Below are positions 17,015-27,018 of a DNA stretch of 64,000 nt, piece by piece. The stretch spans positions 1 to 64,000 of the forward strand of contig NZ_JACCBW010000003.1 in the NCBI RefSeq assembly GCF_013410035.1, given 5' to 3'. A model generated the notes under the pieces. The model ran no database searches. It had not been told where the DNA came from and was given only the letters and a program-made list of their open reading frames with translations. Source of the stretch: Nocardioides cavernae. Its GTDB lineage: Bacteria; Actinomycetota; Actinomycetes; Propionibacteriales; Nocardioidaceae. The position numbers were made by a program, and so were the translations under genes. Every line of letters begins with the position of its first letter. The first letter of the stretch is position 1.

Positions 17015-18298
17015 ATGCTCGGACGCCTCGCACGCGCCTCGTCGGCACTCGCCGGCGCGCTGCTCCTCACCACCGCGGCCCTGGCCGCTCCGCTCGCGCT
17101 GGCGCCGCCGGCGCAGGCCGACCCGCTGCCCCCGACCGCCGTGGCGATGGGCGACAGCTTCATCAGCGGCGAAGGCGCCGGGGCCTACACCGCGGTGACC
17201 GACCAGTCCGGTGTCCAGCAGGGCTTCCCCGGCTGGGCCGCGGACAACAGCAACCCCTACTTCTGCCACCGGTCGGCGAACGCATCGATCCAGGTCGCCT
17301 CGCTCCCCGGCATCGTCCAGCGGGTCAACCTGGCCTGCTCGGGCGCCCAGCCCGCCGACATGGCGAACGCGTCGAGCGCCCGCCCCGCCGGGCGTACGGT
17401 GGCGGCCCAGGTCGAGCAGCTGCGCCAGGTCGCGCAGACCGGCGACATCGACCTCGTCCTGCTCGGACTCGGGTCCAACAACAGCCAGTTCACCTTCGGC
17501 GGGGTCGCGGCCGAGTGCGCGGGCCGGTTCGTCGCCGACGGCTACACCGGCTGGTGGGAGGTCTGGATCCACTTCGCCAACTGGGTCACCGGGGCCGAGC
17601 TCAACGAGCGGGCCTGCAACGACGCCGACTTCGCCACGGCCGCCCAGGTCTCCGCCGCCCAGGCCGAGACGACGGCCGCGGTGCGCCAGGTGCTCGACGT
17701 GCTCGACGAGGTCGACGCCGACGGCGATCACCGCGTCGTCCTGCAGGACTACACGAACCCGCTGCCGCAGGCGTACGCCGAGCAGTACCGCACCGAGGAC
17801 GGCCGCAGCGACACCCGCGACAAGTACCGCGGGCTCGTCGACGAGAGGTACGCCGCGGGCTGCCCCGCCGACATCGACAGCCTCGCGCCGGCGCACCGGT
17901 TCAGCCAGAACCTCGGCCGCCTCGTCTCGGGGGTCGCCAGCACCCTCCAGGCCGAGCGGCCCGGCGCGAAGATCACCTACCTCGACGTGCAGCGCGCCTT
18001 CGACGGCGCCCGGCTCTGCGAGAGCCCCGGCAGCCCCGGCAATGCGCTCGCCACCCCGCTGCGGGTGATGGACGGGCCGAGCGGCGTCCACGTGACGAGC
18101 TTCGGTCCCTACGACAAGTTCGACATCAAGCGGGTGACCGACACCTGCTCCGACTACTACCAGACCTGCCAGGAGTCGTGGCACCCCAACGCCGCCGGGC
18201 ACCAGGTCCTCGGGCGCTGCCTCGCCGGTGCGTGGAGCGGTGCCGCCGCGCGCGTCACCTGCGTACGCACACCGGCCGGAGACGTGCTTGTCCAGTGA
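17015..18298 (+). CDS. Secreted SGNH/GDSL hydrolase
   Basis: A 427-residue exported esterase or lipase-like protein. The signal peptide ends near PAQA-DP (about residue 35). Catalytic block I is GDSFISGEG with Ser48; a GLGSNN block (about 152-157) provides the Gly/Asn oxyanion residues; and SWHPNAAGH near 388-396 supplies the catalytic His (block V). Several cysteines suggest disulfides outside the cell. Homologous actinobacterial proteins are annotated as SGNH/GDSL lipases; the substrate is unknown. ATG 17015 is preceded by GGGAGGGA. The end overlaps the TetR gene, suggesting one transcript. Confidence 0.9.
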   Translation: MLGRLARASSALAGALLLTTAALAAPLALAPPAQADPLPPTAVAMGDSFISGEGAGAYTAVTDQSGVQQGFPGWAADNSNPYFCHRSANASIQVASLPGIVQRVNLACSGAQPADMANASSARPAGRTVAAQVEQLRQVAQTGDIDLVLLGLGSNNSQFTFGGVAAECAGRFVADGYTGWWEVWIHFANWVTGAELNERACNDADFATAAQVSAAQAETTAAVRQVLDVLDEVDADGDHRVVLQDYTNPLPQAYAEQYRTEDGRSDTRDKYRGLVDERYAAGCPADIDSLAPAHRFSQNLGRLVSGVASTLQAERPGAKITYLDVQRAFDGARLCESPGSPGNALATPLRVMDGPSGVHVTSFGPYDKFDIKRVTDTCSDYYQTCQESWHPNAAGHQVLGRCLAGAWSGAAARVTCVRTPAGDVLVQ

Positions 18299-18899
18299 GC
18301 GCGCCACCCGGCGTGACCCCCAGCAGGTCCGGTCCCAGGAGACCGTGGACCGGATCCTGCTGGCCGCCGACCAGGAGATCGGCGAGCGCGGCCTCCGCGG
18401 GGCCAGCACCACCCGCATCGCCGCGCGCGCCGGTCTCTCGGTGGGTGCCCTCTACCGCTTCTTCCACGACAAGGAGGAGATCGCCGACGCCCTCGCCGCC
18501 CGCTACCTCGCGGACGTCGCACCGACCTACGCCGACGTGGTCGCCGGTGTCTCCTCGGTGGCCGACGCCGGCGGCGTGGTCGGCGAGCTGATCCACCGGG
18601 CCGCGGACCTGCAGGCACGCCACCCCGGCTACTACCGGCTCACCGAGGAGGTCGCCCCCGAGCGGACGGACTCACCGGCCCACGCCGTGCGCGAGCAGCT
18701 CATCCGGCTCTTCGCCGACTCCCTGCGCGCGGCGGGGGCCACCACGCCGGACGCCGAGCTGCACGACGTCGTCGGTCTCTGCATCGAGACCGTGCGCCAC
18801 ACCCTGGCCCGCCACCCGGTCGACGACCCTTCACGCCAAGCGGCGCTGACCGAGGTGGAGCGGATGCTCGGGGCGTACCTGGCCGCGCGGCTACGGTGA
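18288..18899 (+). CDS. TetR-family transcriptional regulator
   Basis: A 203-residue one-component repressor. The DNA-binding domain has DRILLAADQEIGERGLRGAS, then the helix-turn-helix TRIAARAGLSVGALYRFFHD and KEEIADALAARYL (about residues 17-70); the C-terminal ligand domain resembles TetR_C types. The preferred start is TTG 18288, overlapping the SGNH hydrolase stop by 11 bases with GGAGA upstream; a GTG at 18228 lies further inside that gene and adds an unlikely N-terminus. Its targets may be the flanking hydrolase or peptidase genes, but no operator was identified. Confidence 0.87.
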   Translation: MSSERATRRDPQQVRSQETVDRILLAADQEIGERGLRGASTTRIAARAGLSVGALYRFFHDKEEIADALAARYLADVAPTYADVVAGVSSVADAGGVVGELIHRAADLQARHPGYYRLTEEVAPERTDSPAHAVREQLIRLFADSLRAAGATTPDAELHDVVGLCIETVRHTLARHPVDDPSRQAALTEVERMLGAYLAARLR

Positions 18900-18921
18900 A
18901 CGCAGGCCTGCCGTCCGCCGC

Positions 18922-19914
18922 GTGGTCGCCGTCGGCGCGGTGGGCGTGCTGACGCTGAGCGCGTGCACCGCCGCGGACGAGCCGCCCGCGCCCACCGCCC
19001 CGGCGGACTCGACCTCGTCGACGCGTACGTCCTCACCGTCCGACACGCCCTCGGCGGAGCCGGCGCCCGCCAGCCCCGAGCAGCCTCGCCCGGTCCGTCC
19101 CGATGACCTCGACCGCGCGACCGCGGTCCGCGCCGTCCGTCACCTCGCCGGCGTGGTCGGCCCCCGTGAGGCGACGAGCCCCGGCTTCCGCCGCGCGGCG
19201 GGCTGGGTCGAGGACGAGCTCGTCCGCCTCGGGTACGACGTCTCCCGCCAGCGCGTCGACGTGCCCGCCGGGGTGTCGTGGCAGGGTGCGCCGTTGCCAC
19301 CGGGGCGTTCCGCCAACGTCGTGGCCGTCCCGGCGGGCTTCGACGCCACCGAGCCGCACCTCGTCGTGGGCGCCCACCTCGACACCGTCTCGCAGGCGCC
19401 GGGGGCCGAGGACAACGCGTCCGGGGTCGGTGTCCTGCTCGCCGCCGCCGAGGCGGTCGCCGGACGGCGTACGCGGCTGCCGGTCGTCCTCGTCGCGTTC
19501 GGTGCCGAGGAGCCGCGCGGGTCCGGTGACGACCTGCACCACTTCGGATCCCGGCACTACGTCGCGGACCTCACCCGCGCCGAGCGCCGAGCGGTGAGGG
19601 GGATGGTCTCCCTCGACAGGGTCGGTGTCGGCTCGGTCGTGCCCGTCGGGTCCGCGCTGGAGGCGGGGACGTCGGACCCGGTCCGCGGGGCGCTCGTCGC
19701 CGCCGCTCGGCGCGCCGGCGTGCCGATCGTGCCGGAGTCCGAGGAGCGGAGCAGCGACCACTGGTCGTTCGTGAGGGCCGGGATTCCGGCGGCGCGGCTG
19801 GGATCGACGCCCTACGCGGGCTACCACTCGGCGGGTGACGTCCCGGCGGTCGTGGCGCCTGCTCAGCTCGAGCGGACGGGCCGGCTGCTCCTGGCCTGGC
19901 TGGCGCCGCGCTAA
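18922..19914 (+). CDS. M28-family metallopeptidase, probable lipoprotein
   Basis: A zinc aminopeptidase of peptidase family M28, 330 residues from GTG 18922. Metal-ligand motifs are visible: GAHLDTVSQAPGAEDNASG (His and bridging Asp), the catalytic Glu pair in FGAEEPRGSG, a later Asp region and the C-terminal YHSAGD His. A lipobox-like LTLSAC occurs early, followed by a Ser/Thr/Pro tether, so it is probably anchored outside the membrane. The signal peptide from GTG 18922 lacks the usual positive N-terminus: eight upstream in-frame codons read ERRPAVRR but have no start codon. A frameshift or non-canonical start is possible. Confidence 0.85.
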   Translation: MVAVGAVGVLTLSACTAADEPPAPTAPADSTSSTRTSSPSDTPSAEPAPASPEQPRPVRPDDLDRATAVRAVRHLAGVVGPREATSPGFRRAAGWVEDELVRLGYDVSRQRVDVPAGVSWQGAPLPPGRSANVVAVPAGFDATEPHLVVGAHLDTVSQAPGAEDNASGVGVLLAAAEAVAGRRTRLPVVLVAFGAEEPRGSGDDLHHFGSRHYVADLTRAERRAVRGMVSLDRVGVGSVVPVGSALEAGTSDPVRGALVAAARRAGVPIVPESEERSSDHWSFVRAGIPAARLGSTPYAGYHSAGDVPAVVAPAQLERTGRLLLAWLAPR

Positions 19915-21068
19915 CCGGCCGCTCCGTCCCGGTCGGCGAGCCCGGCGCACGCCCGCAGCGACCGACGGTCCGCGCGAAAGGCACGTGCGGCAGTCCCGCC
20001 CAGCCGGGACGGGAGGCCGTCCGGTCCGATCTCGCCGGGCCACCAGTCGGCGGCGGCGACGCGGGCACGACCCGCGGGGTCGTCCGGTGGGCGGACGGTG
20101 AGGGTGAGGACGCCCGTGGGGCCGGGGGAGTACCAGGCGAAGTTGCCGAGCCCGTAGGCGACGTAGCCGTCGCCGAGGCGCCCGTCGCCCTGCAGCTCGT
20201 GCGCGTGGGAGCCGGCGACCACGTCCGCGCCGGCGTCGACGAGACGCCGGGCGAGCCGGCGCTGGTCCGGCCCCGGGCAGCGTTCGCCCTGGACGCCCCA
20301 GTGCAGGTAGGCGACGACGACGTCGGCCTCCGCGGCTGCGAGCCGCACGGCGCGCAGCAGGCGGCGCGGGTCCACCGCGTCCGCCACGCCCGGCCGGCCG
20401 CCGGTCGCGGCCCACCGCCCCGTCGGGTCGGCCGTGGGGTCCAGGTCGGCCGCCGACGCGCCGACGGTGGCGACGCGGGTGCCCCGGACGTCGTGGACGG
20501 CAGGTGCGAACGCCGTGGCGGCGTCGCGACCGATCCCGACGACCTCCAGGGCTGGCTCCGCGCGGGCCGCGTCGCGGATCGCCGCGAACGTGCTCGGCAG
20601 TCTCGCGCGGCCGAAGTCGAGGGCATGGTTGTTCGCCATCGTCGCCACGTCGACACCCGCCGCGGCGAGCGCGGTCAGCGCCTGGGGCCCGGCGGAGAAG
20701 GTGAAGCGCTTGCCCGGCTCGGGCCGCCCGCCCGAGCCGACCGAGGTCTCGAGGTTGGCGATCGTGAGGTCGGCGCTCGAGAGGACGTCCGCGACCGGAC
20801 CGAGAGCCGTCCCCGGATCGCTGAGCCGGTCGGCCAGCACCCCCTCGAAGTGGACGTCGCCGACGAGGGCGATCGTGACGGGGCGCTCCAGGGTGCGCGG
20901 GGGCGTGCGCGGGGGCGAGGCGGACGACGGGCTCGGCACGGACCGTGACGGGGGCTCCGAGGTCGTCACCGGAACGGACGGGCGGTCTGTCGGGGGCGGG
21001 GAGGTGGAGCACCCGGCGACCAGCACCGCAGCCGCGAGACCGGTGCAGCTGCGCACCCACGTCCCCAT
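19911..21068 (-). CDS. CapA-like (poly-gamma-glutamate synthesis family) lipoprotein
   Basis: A 385-residue lipoprotein: signal peptide with lipobox LVAGC (Cys20), a Pro/Ser-rich tether, then a calcineurin-like CapA domain. Motifs include LVGDVHFEG (about residues 68-76), NLETSVG, MANNHALDFG and the later YLHWGVQGE, GSHAHELQ and GYVAYGLGNF segments, typical of the PGA_cap family. Metal-binding Asp/His/Asn residues are present. It is linked to capsule polymer or cell-envelope metabolism, but the capBC genes are absent here, so polyglutamate synthesis is not implied. The gene is convergent with the M28 peptidase (stops share CTAA). Start ATG 21068. Confidence 0.88.
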   Translation of the reverse strand: MGTWVRSCTGLAAAVLVAGCSTSPPPTDRPSVPVTTSEPPSRSVPSPSSASPPRTPPRTLERPVTIALVGDVHFEGVLADRLSDPGTALGPVADVLSSADLTIANLETSVGSGGRPEPGKRFTFSAGPQALTALAAAGVDVATMANNHALDFGRARLPSTFAAIRDAARAEPALEVVGIGRDAATAFAPAVHDVRGTRVATVGASAADLDPTADPTGRWAATGGRPGVADAVDPRRLLRAVRLAAAEADVVVAYLHWGVQGERCPGPDQRRLARRLVDAGADVVAGSHAHELQGDGRLGDGYVAYGLGNFAWYSPGPTGVLTLTVRPPDDPAGRARVAAADWWPGEIGPDGLPSRLGGTAARAFRADRRSLRACAGLADRDGAAG

Positions 21069-21074
21069 GCGCTG

Positions 21075-21147
21075 GAGTGTGGCACGCGGCCGGGGTGTCC
21101 GCCCTCCCGAAGTGGGTGACGGCGCGGCGGCCGGGAGTGCCACACTC
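21075..21147. promoter_or_regulatory. Twin inverted promoter motif GTGCCACACTC between divergent genes
   Basis: GTGCCACACTC occurs on the minus strand at 21085-21075 and on the plus strand at 21137-21147. Each copy ends 5-6 bases before the start codon of its gene (21068 and 21153). The embedded CACACT fits a -10 with C for T, so both genes could be leaderless. The identity of all 11 bases also suits a shared operator. Confidence 0.5.
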
Positions 21148-21152
21148 GGGGC

Positions 21153-21707
21153 ATGAGAACTCGGATCTCGCTCACGGCCGTCCCCGCGCTCGTCCTGGCG
21201 GCGGCCGCCTCCGTGGTGCTCGCCGCGCCGGCGCACGCGGAGTTCTACCGTGTCGACGACCCCGCCGACGCGAAGGGCTCGCTCACCGACATCTACGGTC
21301 TCGAGGTCAACCACGGCAGCAACAACGTGCTGGTCAAGGTCCGCTTCAACGAGCTCATGCGCTCCAGTGCGGCCGGGGTGTCGGTCTTCCTCGACACCGA
21401 TCGCGAGGAGAAGGGCCCCGAGTACGTCCTCAGCAGCGGCCTCGGCGACGGCACCGACTACGTCCTCACGGTGGCCGACGGCTGGCAGGGCAGCGACGAC
21501 CGGGTCGACTGCGACTACTCGGCCCGCCCGAAGTGGGGCCAGGACGTCTTCCGGGCGGTGATCAGCCGCGACTGCCTCGATCGCGCGCCGTCGGTGCGCG
21601 TGTCGGTCAAGATGGTCGACGAGGGCGACGGGTCCCGGCCGGTGCGCGACTGGGCGCCGAGGCGCCAGCGGTGGAGCCTGCCGATCGGCTCCGGGCTCGG
21701 CGCCTGA
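21153..21707 (+). CDS. Secreted hypothetical protein
   Basis: A 184-residue exported protein with a clear Sec signal peptide (about residues 1-29, ending APAHA-EF). The mature part is beta-rich, with LVKVRFNELM, VFLDTDREEKGPEYVLSSGL and a Cys pair (CDYS and DCLD) suited to one disulfide. The pattern of an Asp-rich strand followed by a tail of basic and aromatic residues recalls other actinobacterial secreted proteins of unknown role. No enzymatic motif. Divergent from the CapA-like gene and probably co-regulated with it. Confidence 0.75.
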   Translation: MRTRISLTAVPALVLAAAASVVLAAPAHAEFYRVDDPADAKGSLTDIYGLEVNHGSNNVLVKVRFNELMRSSAAGVSVFLDTDREEKGPEYVLSSGLGDGTDYVLTVADGWQGSDDRVDCDYSARPKWGQDVFRAVISRDCLDRAPSVRVSVKMVDEGDGSRPVRDWAPRRQRWSLPIGSGLGA

Positions 21708-21709
21708 GG

Positions 21710-22537
21710 TCAGGCGGCCGCGACCAGCCCGACCGCGATCCCGCACAGGAGCAGTCCGACGCCCTGGGAGCCGTGGATGCGCTCGCGCAGCACGACGGCC
21801 GCGAGCGCGATCGTGACGGCCGGGTAGAGCGACGTCACGACGGACGCGATGGTCAGCAGGCCCGTCTGGGTCGCGAGGAGGAACGCCGTCGCTGCGACCG
21901 TGGCGAGGACGCCCGCGACGACGCCCCACGCCTGCGAGACGTCGTACGGCCGCCACCGCCCGCCCAGGGCGACCGCGGTCGCGAGGACCGCGACGACGGA
22001 CACGCCCTGCGCGACGGCGAGGGGGGCGAAGCCCGCGTCGTCGGGCACCTGGCCCATGGCCGCGAAGAGCAGGCCGAAGCCGACGCCGGCGAGCACGCCG
22101 TCGGTGATGCCGGCGGCGAGGTCGCCCGTCCCGCCCGGCTCCCGGCTGACCAACCAGATGCCGGGGACCGCCGCCGCGATCCCGAGCCACACGAGCAGGT
22201 CGGGACGCTCCCCGGTAGCGACGCCCACGACGACCGGCAGCAGGGCCGCGCCCACGGCCGAGATCGGCGCGACGACACCCATCCGGCCCGCGGCGAGCCC
22301 CCGGTAGAGGAAGGCGCCACCGGCGCCCGACCCGACGCCCGCGAGCGCGCCCCAGAGCAGGTGTGCCCGGGTGGGGTCGCCGTCGACCACGAGGGCCATG
22401 ACGACGGCTCCGGCGAAGGCCGCGAGGCTGCCGACGAACGCGACCGGCCAGGCGGACGTGCGACGCGAGGCGACGCCACCGACGAAGTCGGAGAGGCCGT
22501 ACGCGAGCGCGGCGGCGAGGGAGAGGAGGACGACCAT
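21710..22537 (-). CDS. EamA/DMT-family membrane transporter
   Basis: A 275-residue integral membrane protein with ten predicted helices in two EamA repeats (about residues 1-135 and 145-275). The repeat ends have the usual features: YRGLAAGRMGVVAPISA in the first half and TSLYPAVTIALAAVVLRERI in the second. Such proteins export metabolites or amino acids; the substrate is unknown. ATG 22537 gives the expected first helix; there is no clear ribosome site. The 50 bases upstream contain short GGTTCGGC direct repeats. Confidence 0.88.
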   Translation of the reverse strand: MVVLLSLAAALAYGLSDFVGGVASRRTSAWPVAFVGSLAAFAGAVVMALVVDGDPTRAHLLWGALAGVGSGAGGAFLYRGLAAGRMGVVAPISAVGAALLPVVVGVATGERPDLLVWLGIAAAVPGIWLVSREPGGTGDLAAGITDGVLAGVGFGLLFAAMGQVPDDAGFAPLAVAQGVSVVAVLATAVALGGRWRPYDVSQAWGVVAGVLATVAATAFLLATQTGLLTIASVVTSLYPAVTIALAAVVLRERIHGSQGVGLLLCGIAVGLVAAA

Positions 22538-22587
22538 GTCGGCAGGTTCGGCTGGTTCGGCGGGTTCAGTGGCGGCTGGGTGGCGGC

Positions 22588-23064
22588 TCAGGTCGCGACG
22601 ACGCCGACGACCCAGGTGACGGTGGCGAGGAAGGCGGCGACGAGCTCGATGAGGATCGACACGCCGACCGCCTTGAGGGCGCCCACGGTGGAGGGCCAGG
22701 CCTGCGCACCGCCGAGGCGGGCCCGCTCTGCGAGGTAGACGCCGAGGACGAAGCCGATGAACATGCCGACCACGGGGACGGCGAAGAAGCCGACGAAGGC
22801 CAGGAGGGCACCGACCAGCAGGGTCCGGTTGGGGACTCCCGAGGCCTTGAGCCGGCGTCCCGGGACGAGGAACTTCACGACCGAGCCCGCGGCGAGCAGC
22901 ACGGCCGCGACCGCGAACACGACCCAGGCGGTCGTCGTGCCGACCTGGACGGCCCAGACGAGGATCGCCGCCATGACCAGGATCGTGCCCGGCAGCACCG
23001 GGACGATGATGCCGACGATGCCGACGGCGATCGCGAGGGCGACGAGGACTTCGGTGAGGCTCAC
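22588..23064 (-). CDS. DUF456 family membrane protein
   Basis: A 158-residue membrane protein with five hydrophobic segments and the DUF456 pattern VGIIVPVLPGTILV at about 16-29 and the Gly-rich GALLAFVGFFAVPVVGMFIG with LGVYLAERARLG. Function not established. Start GTG 23064 has GGGAGG nine bases upstream. The same-strand EamA gene lies 50 bases downstream and the two may be cotranscribed. Confidence 0.88.
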   Translation of the reverse strand: MSLTEVLVALAIAVGIVGIIVPVLPGTILVMAAILVWAVQVGTTTAWVVFAVAAVLLAAGSVVKFLVPGRRLKASGVPNRTLLVGALLAFVGFFAVPVVGMFIGFVLGVYLAERARLGGAQAWPSTVGALKAVGVSILIELVAAFLATVTWVVGVVAT

Positions 23065-23097
23065 GGGTCACAGCCTCCCAGACGTGGCCGCAGACGC

Positions 23098-23132
23098 AGG
23101 ACGACCCCGGAGAGCGTGTCCGGGGTCGTCCT
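23098..23132 (-). terminator. Strong terminator after the DUF7455 gene
   Basis: AGGACGACCCCGGA (23098-23111) and TCCGGGGTCGTCCT (23119-23132) form a perfect 14-pair stem with a 7-base loop, 35 bases after the minus-strand DUF7455 stop codon and upstream of DUF456. Confidence 0.7.
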
Positions 23133-23167
23133 GGAAGTCGGTGTGCGGGTGGTGCTGCGGGTGGTGC

Positions 23168-23401
23168 TCAGGCCTCGTCGCCCGCGGCCGGGGAGGCCGG
23201 GGTCGCGAGCTTGTGCGTCTCGTCGTGGACCGTCGCGGCGACCTCGCGGAGCTTCTCGCCGTGCTCGCGTGCGTGGTGCGCGCAGAAGAGCAGCTCGCCG
23301 CCGGCCTGGAGCTCCACACGGAGGTAGGCCTGGGCGCCGCAACGGTCGCAGCGGTCACCAGCCGTGAGGACGGCCTGGGTGGGTGCGGTGGCAGTGGTCA
23401 C
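23168..23401 (-). CDS. DUF7455 small zinc-ribbon-like protein
   Basis: A 77-residue actinobacterial protein with CDRCGAQAYLRVELQAGGEL and LFCAHHAREHGEKL. The paired Cys-x2-Cys and Cys-x-His-His elements suggest a small zinc-binding fold. Function unknown; homologues are often encoded near sigma-factor or gyrase-type genes. GTG 23401 is preferred because TGAGG lies 5 bases before it; ATG 23422 (12 codons longer by ATG 23437) is an alternative. It is divergent from parE across 258 bases. Confidence 0.82.
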   Translation of the reverse strand: MTTATAPTQAVLTAGDRCDRCGAQAYLRVELQAGGELLFCAHHAREHGEKLREVAATVHDETHKLATPASPAAGDEA

Positions 23402-23645
23402 GTCAGCCTCATTTCTGTTCATCGGTGTCTGGCCCAACGTAGCCAGTGGGACAAAGATTCCCTGCTGTCGTTTCGCGTTCGAGAACTCTTCAAGTCAATC
23501 ACGTCACACTGTTCCCCGCTGGTGTTGTCCTCAAGCGTGGACGAGCCGTTGCAGAACAGATACGTGTGCGGTGCCTCCCACGCTAGACCGCAGCGTCCAC
23601 GACCGGGGGCAGGCGTGCCTCCGCCGACGCCTGGCGTGTCGCGGG

Positions 23646-23651
23646 TAGGTT
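23646..23651 (+). promoter_or_regulatory. -10 element of a probable leaderless promoter (parE)
   Basis: TAGGTT followed by 8 bases and GTG 23660; no Shine-Dalgarno sequence between them. CCGACG lies 16 bases upstream as a weak -35. Confidence 0.6.
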
Positions 23652-23659
23652 CTCCCCTT

Positions 23660-25732
<2,073 letters not shown>

Positions 25733-25759
25733 GAGACTGGCGGTGGCGCGGCGCCGGCC

Positions 25760-26191
25760 TCACGGCGTCCTGGCACGCCCGCGCTCGGGCCCGAGGAGCA
25801 GGAGGGCCCCGAGCACGACCGTGCTGCCGAGGGACACCAGCTGGGCCACGACGTCGACGGCGCCGAGCCCGTCGAGGTGCAGCGCGTGGTAGCCGAGGTG
25901 CGGCACCGAGAAGACCAGCCACGCCAGCCCGACCACCCGACCGGCGACGACGGCGGCCGCTTCGGCGCGCTGGGCGGCGGCGAACGCGGTGCCGGCCGCC
26001 AGGCCGAGGTAGAGCGCCCCGACGTCGCGGACCAGGTGCTCGTTGTAGGGGCCGTCGATCGAGATCCAGATCAGGCCCAGGCCCGGGAACGAGTCGTAGA
26101 AGGACCGGGGCGCGGACGCGGCCCATCCGCCGACGTAGATCCCGATCAGCGCCGTCGCCCACAGGAGCGTACGGCGCAGGGCGAGGCTCAT
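25760..26191 (-). CDS. Four-helix hypothetical membrane protein
   Basis: A 143-residue membrane protein with four predicted helices (LLWATALIGIYVGGWA; VGALYLGLAAGTAFAAA; VVGLAWLVFSVPHLGYHALH; LVSLGSTVVLGALLLL) and a conserved-looking VPHLGYHALHLDGL loop. I do not recognise a characterised family; similar small proteins are found next to ECF41 sigma loci. The start overlaps the stop of the oxidoreductase gene (ATGA), so the two are cotranscribed. Confidence 0.75.
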   Translation of the reverse strand: MSLALRRTLLWATALIGIYVGGWAASAPRSFYDSFPGLGLIWISIDGPYNEHLVRDVGALYLGLAAGTAFAAAQRAEAAAVVAGRVVGLAWLVFSVPHLGYHALHLDGLGAVDVVAQLVSLGSTVVLGALLLLGPERGRARTP

Positions 26192-26973
26192 CGGACGGTC
26201 TCGAGCCACTGGTCGAAGGTCGTCGTGCCGTGGTCGGCGTCCGCCCCCGTGACCAGGCTCCCGTCCCGCATCGCCCTGCCGAGGGCACCCGGCAGCGGCA
26301 CGGCGACGACGCGGCCGGGCCGCCCCGTCGCCGAGGCCCACCGGCGGACCATGTCGACCATGCGCTCGCGACGCGGGCCGCCGAGGTCCCGCACACGGCC
26401 GGCGGCCGGCGCGGTCGCGACGTCCACGAGCCGGTCGGCGACCTCGGCGGCGGCGACGGGCTCGGAGAGCATGCGGGGGACGACGTGGAGGGGGCCGAGC
26501 GTGACGGCGCCGTGGATCTGGCTCGCGAACTCGTGGAACTGGGTCGCCCGCAGGATGGACCAGGGCACCTCGGACGCACGGACGAGCTCCTCCTGCAGGA
26601 CCTTGCCGGCGTAGTAGCCGTGGGGCGCCCGGTCGATGCCGACGATCGAGAGGGCGACGTGGTGCCCGACCCCCGCGCCCGCCTCGGCGGCAAGCAGGTT
26701 GCGCGTCACGGTGCCGAAGAAGTCACGTGACTCCGAGCTCTTCTGCGACACCTGCGAGCTGACGTCGACGACCACCTGGACGCCGTGCAGCGCCTCCTCG
26801 AGCCCGGTGCCGGCGACCAGGTCGACACCGGTGGTGCGGGACAGCACGACCACGTCGTGCCCGCGACGCCGGGCGATCTCGACGACGTGGCGCCCGACCG
26901 TGCCGGTGCCACCGGCGACGGCGATGCGTGCTGGAGGGTCGGGCTGCGGGCTGGGTGTGGGTTCGTTGCTCAT
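26188..26973 (-). CDS. NmrA/SDR-type NAD(P)-binding protein
   Basis: A 261-residue atypical short-chain dehydrogenase. The Rossmann motif AVAGGTGTVGRHVV is at about residues 18-31; YYAGKVLQEELVRASEVPWS resembles the YxxxK segment plus the NmrA-type SILRATQFHEF. It is likely to bind NAD(P)H in the cytoplasm; the substrate is unknown. It lies 45 bases downstream of an ECF41 sigma gene on the same strand. ECF41 factors are known to control neighbouring carboxymuconolactone decarboxylase, oxidoreductase or epimerase (COE) genes, which makes this gene the probable regulated partner. Confidence 0.87.
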   Translation of the reverse strand: MSNEPTPSPQPDPPARIAVAGGTGTVGRHVVEIARRRGHDVVVLSRTTGVDLVAGTGLEEALHGVQVVVDVSSQVSQKSSESRDFFGTVTRNLLAAEAGAGVGHHVALSIVGIDRAPHGYYAGKVLQEELVRASEVPWSILRATQFHEFASQIHGAVTLGPLHVVPRMLSEPVAAAEVADRLVDVATAPAAGRVRDLGGPRRERMVDMVRRWASATGRPGRVVAVPLPGALGRAMRDGSLVTGADADHGTTTFDQWLETVR

Positions 26974-27018
26974 ACGAGGTCGACCGGGCAGGGGGCCCGG
27001 ATGTGAGGTCAGGACCCG

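Noticed and set aside
22757..23659. A 301-codon N-terminal extension of parE
   Set aside because: It covers antisense DUF456 and DUF7455 genes and a leaderless promoter; standard ParE sequence begins right after GTG 23660.
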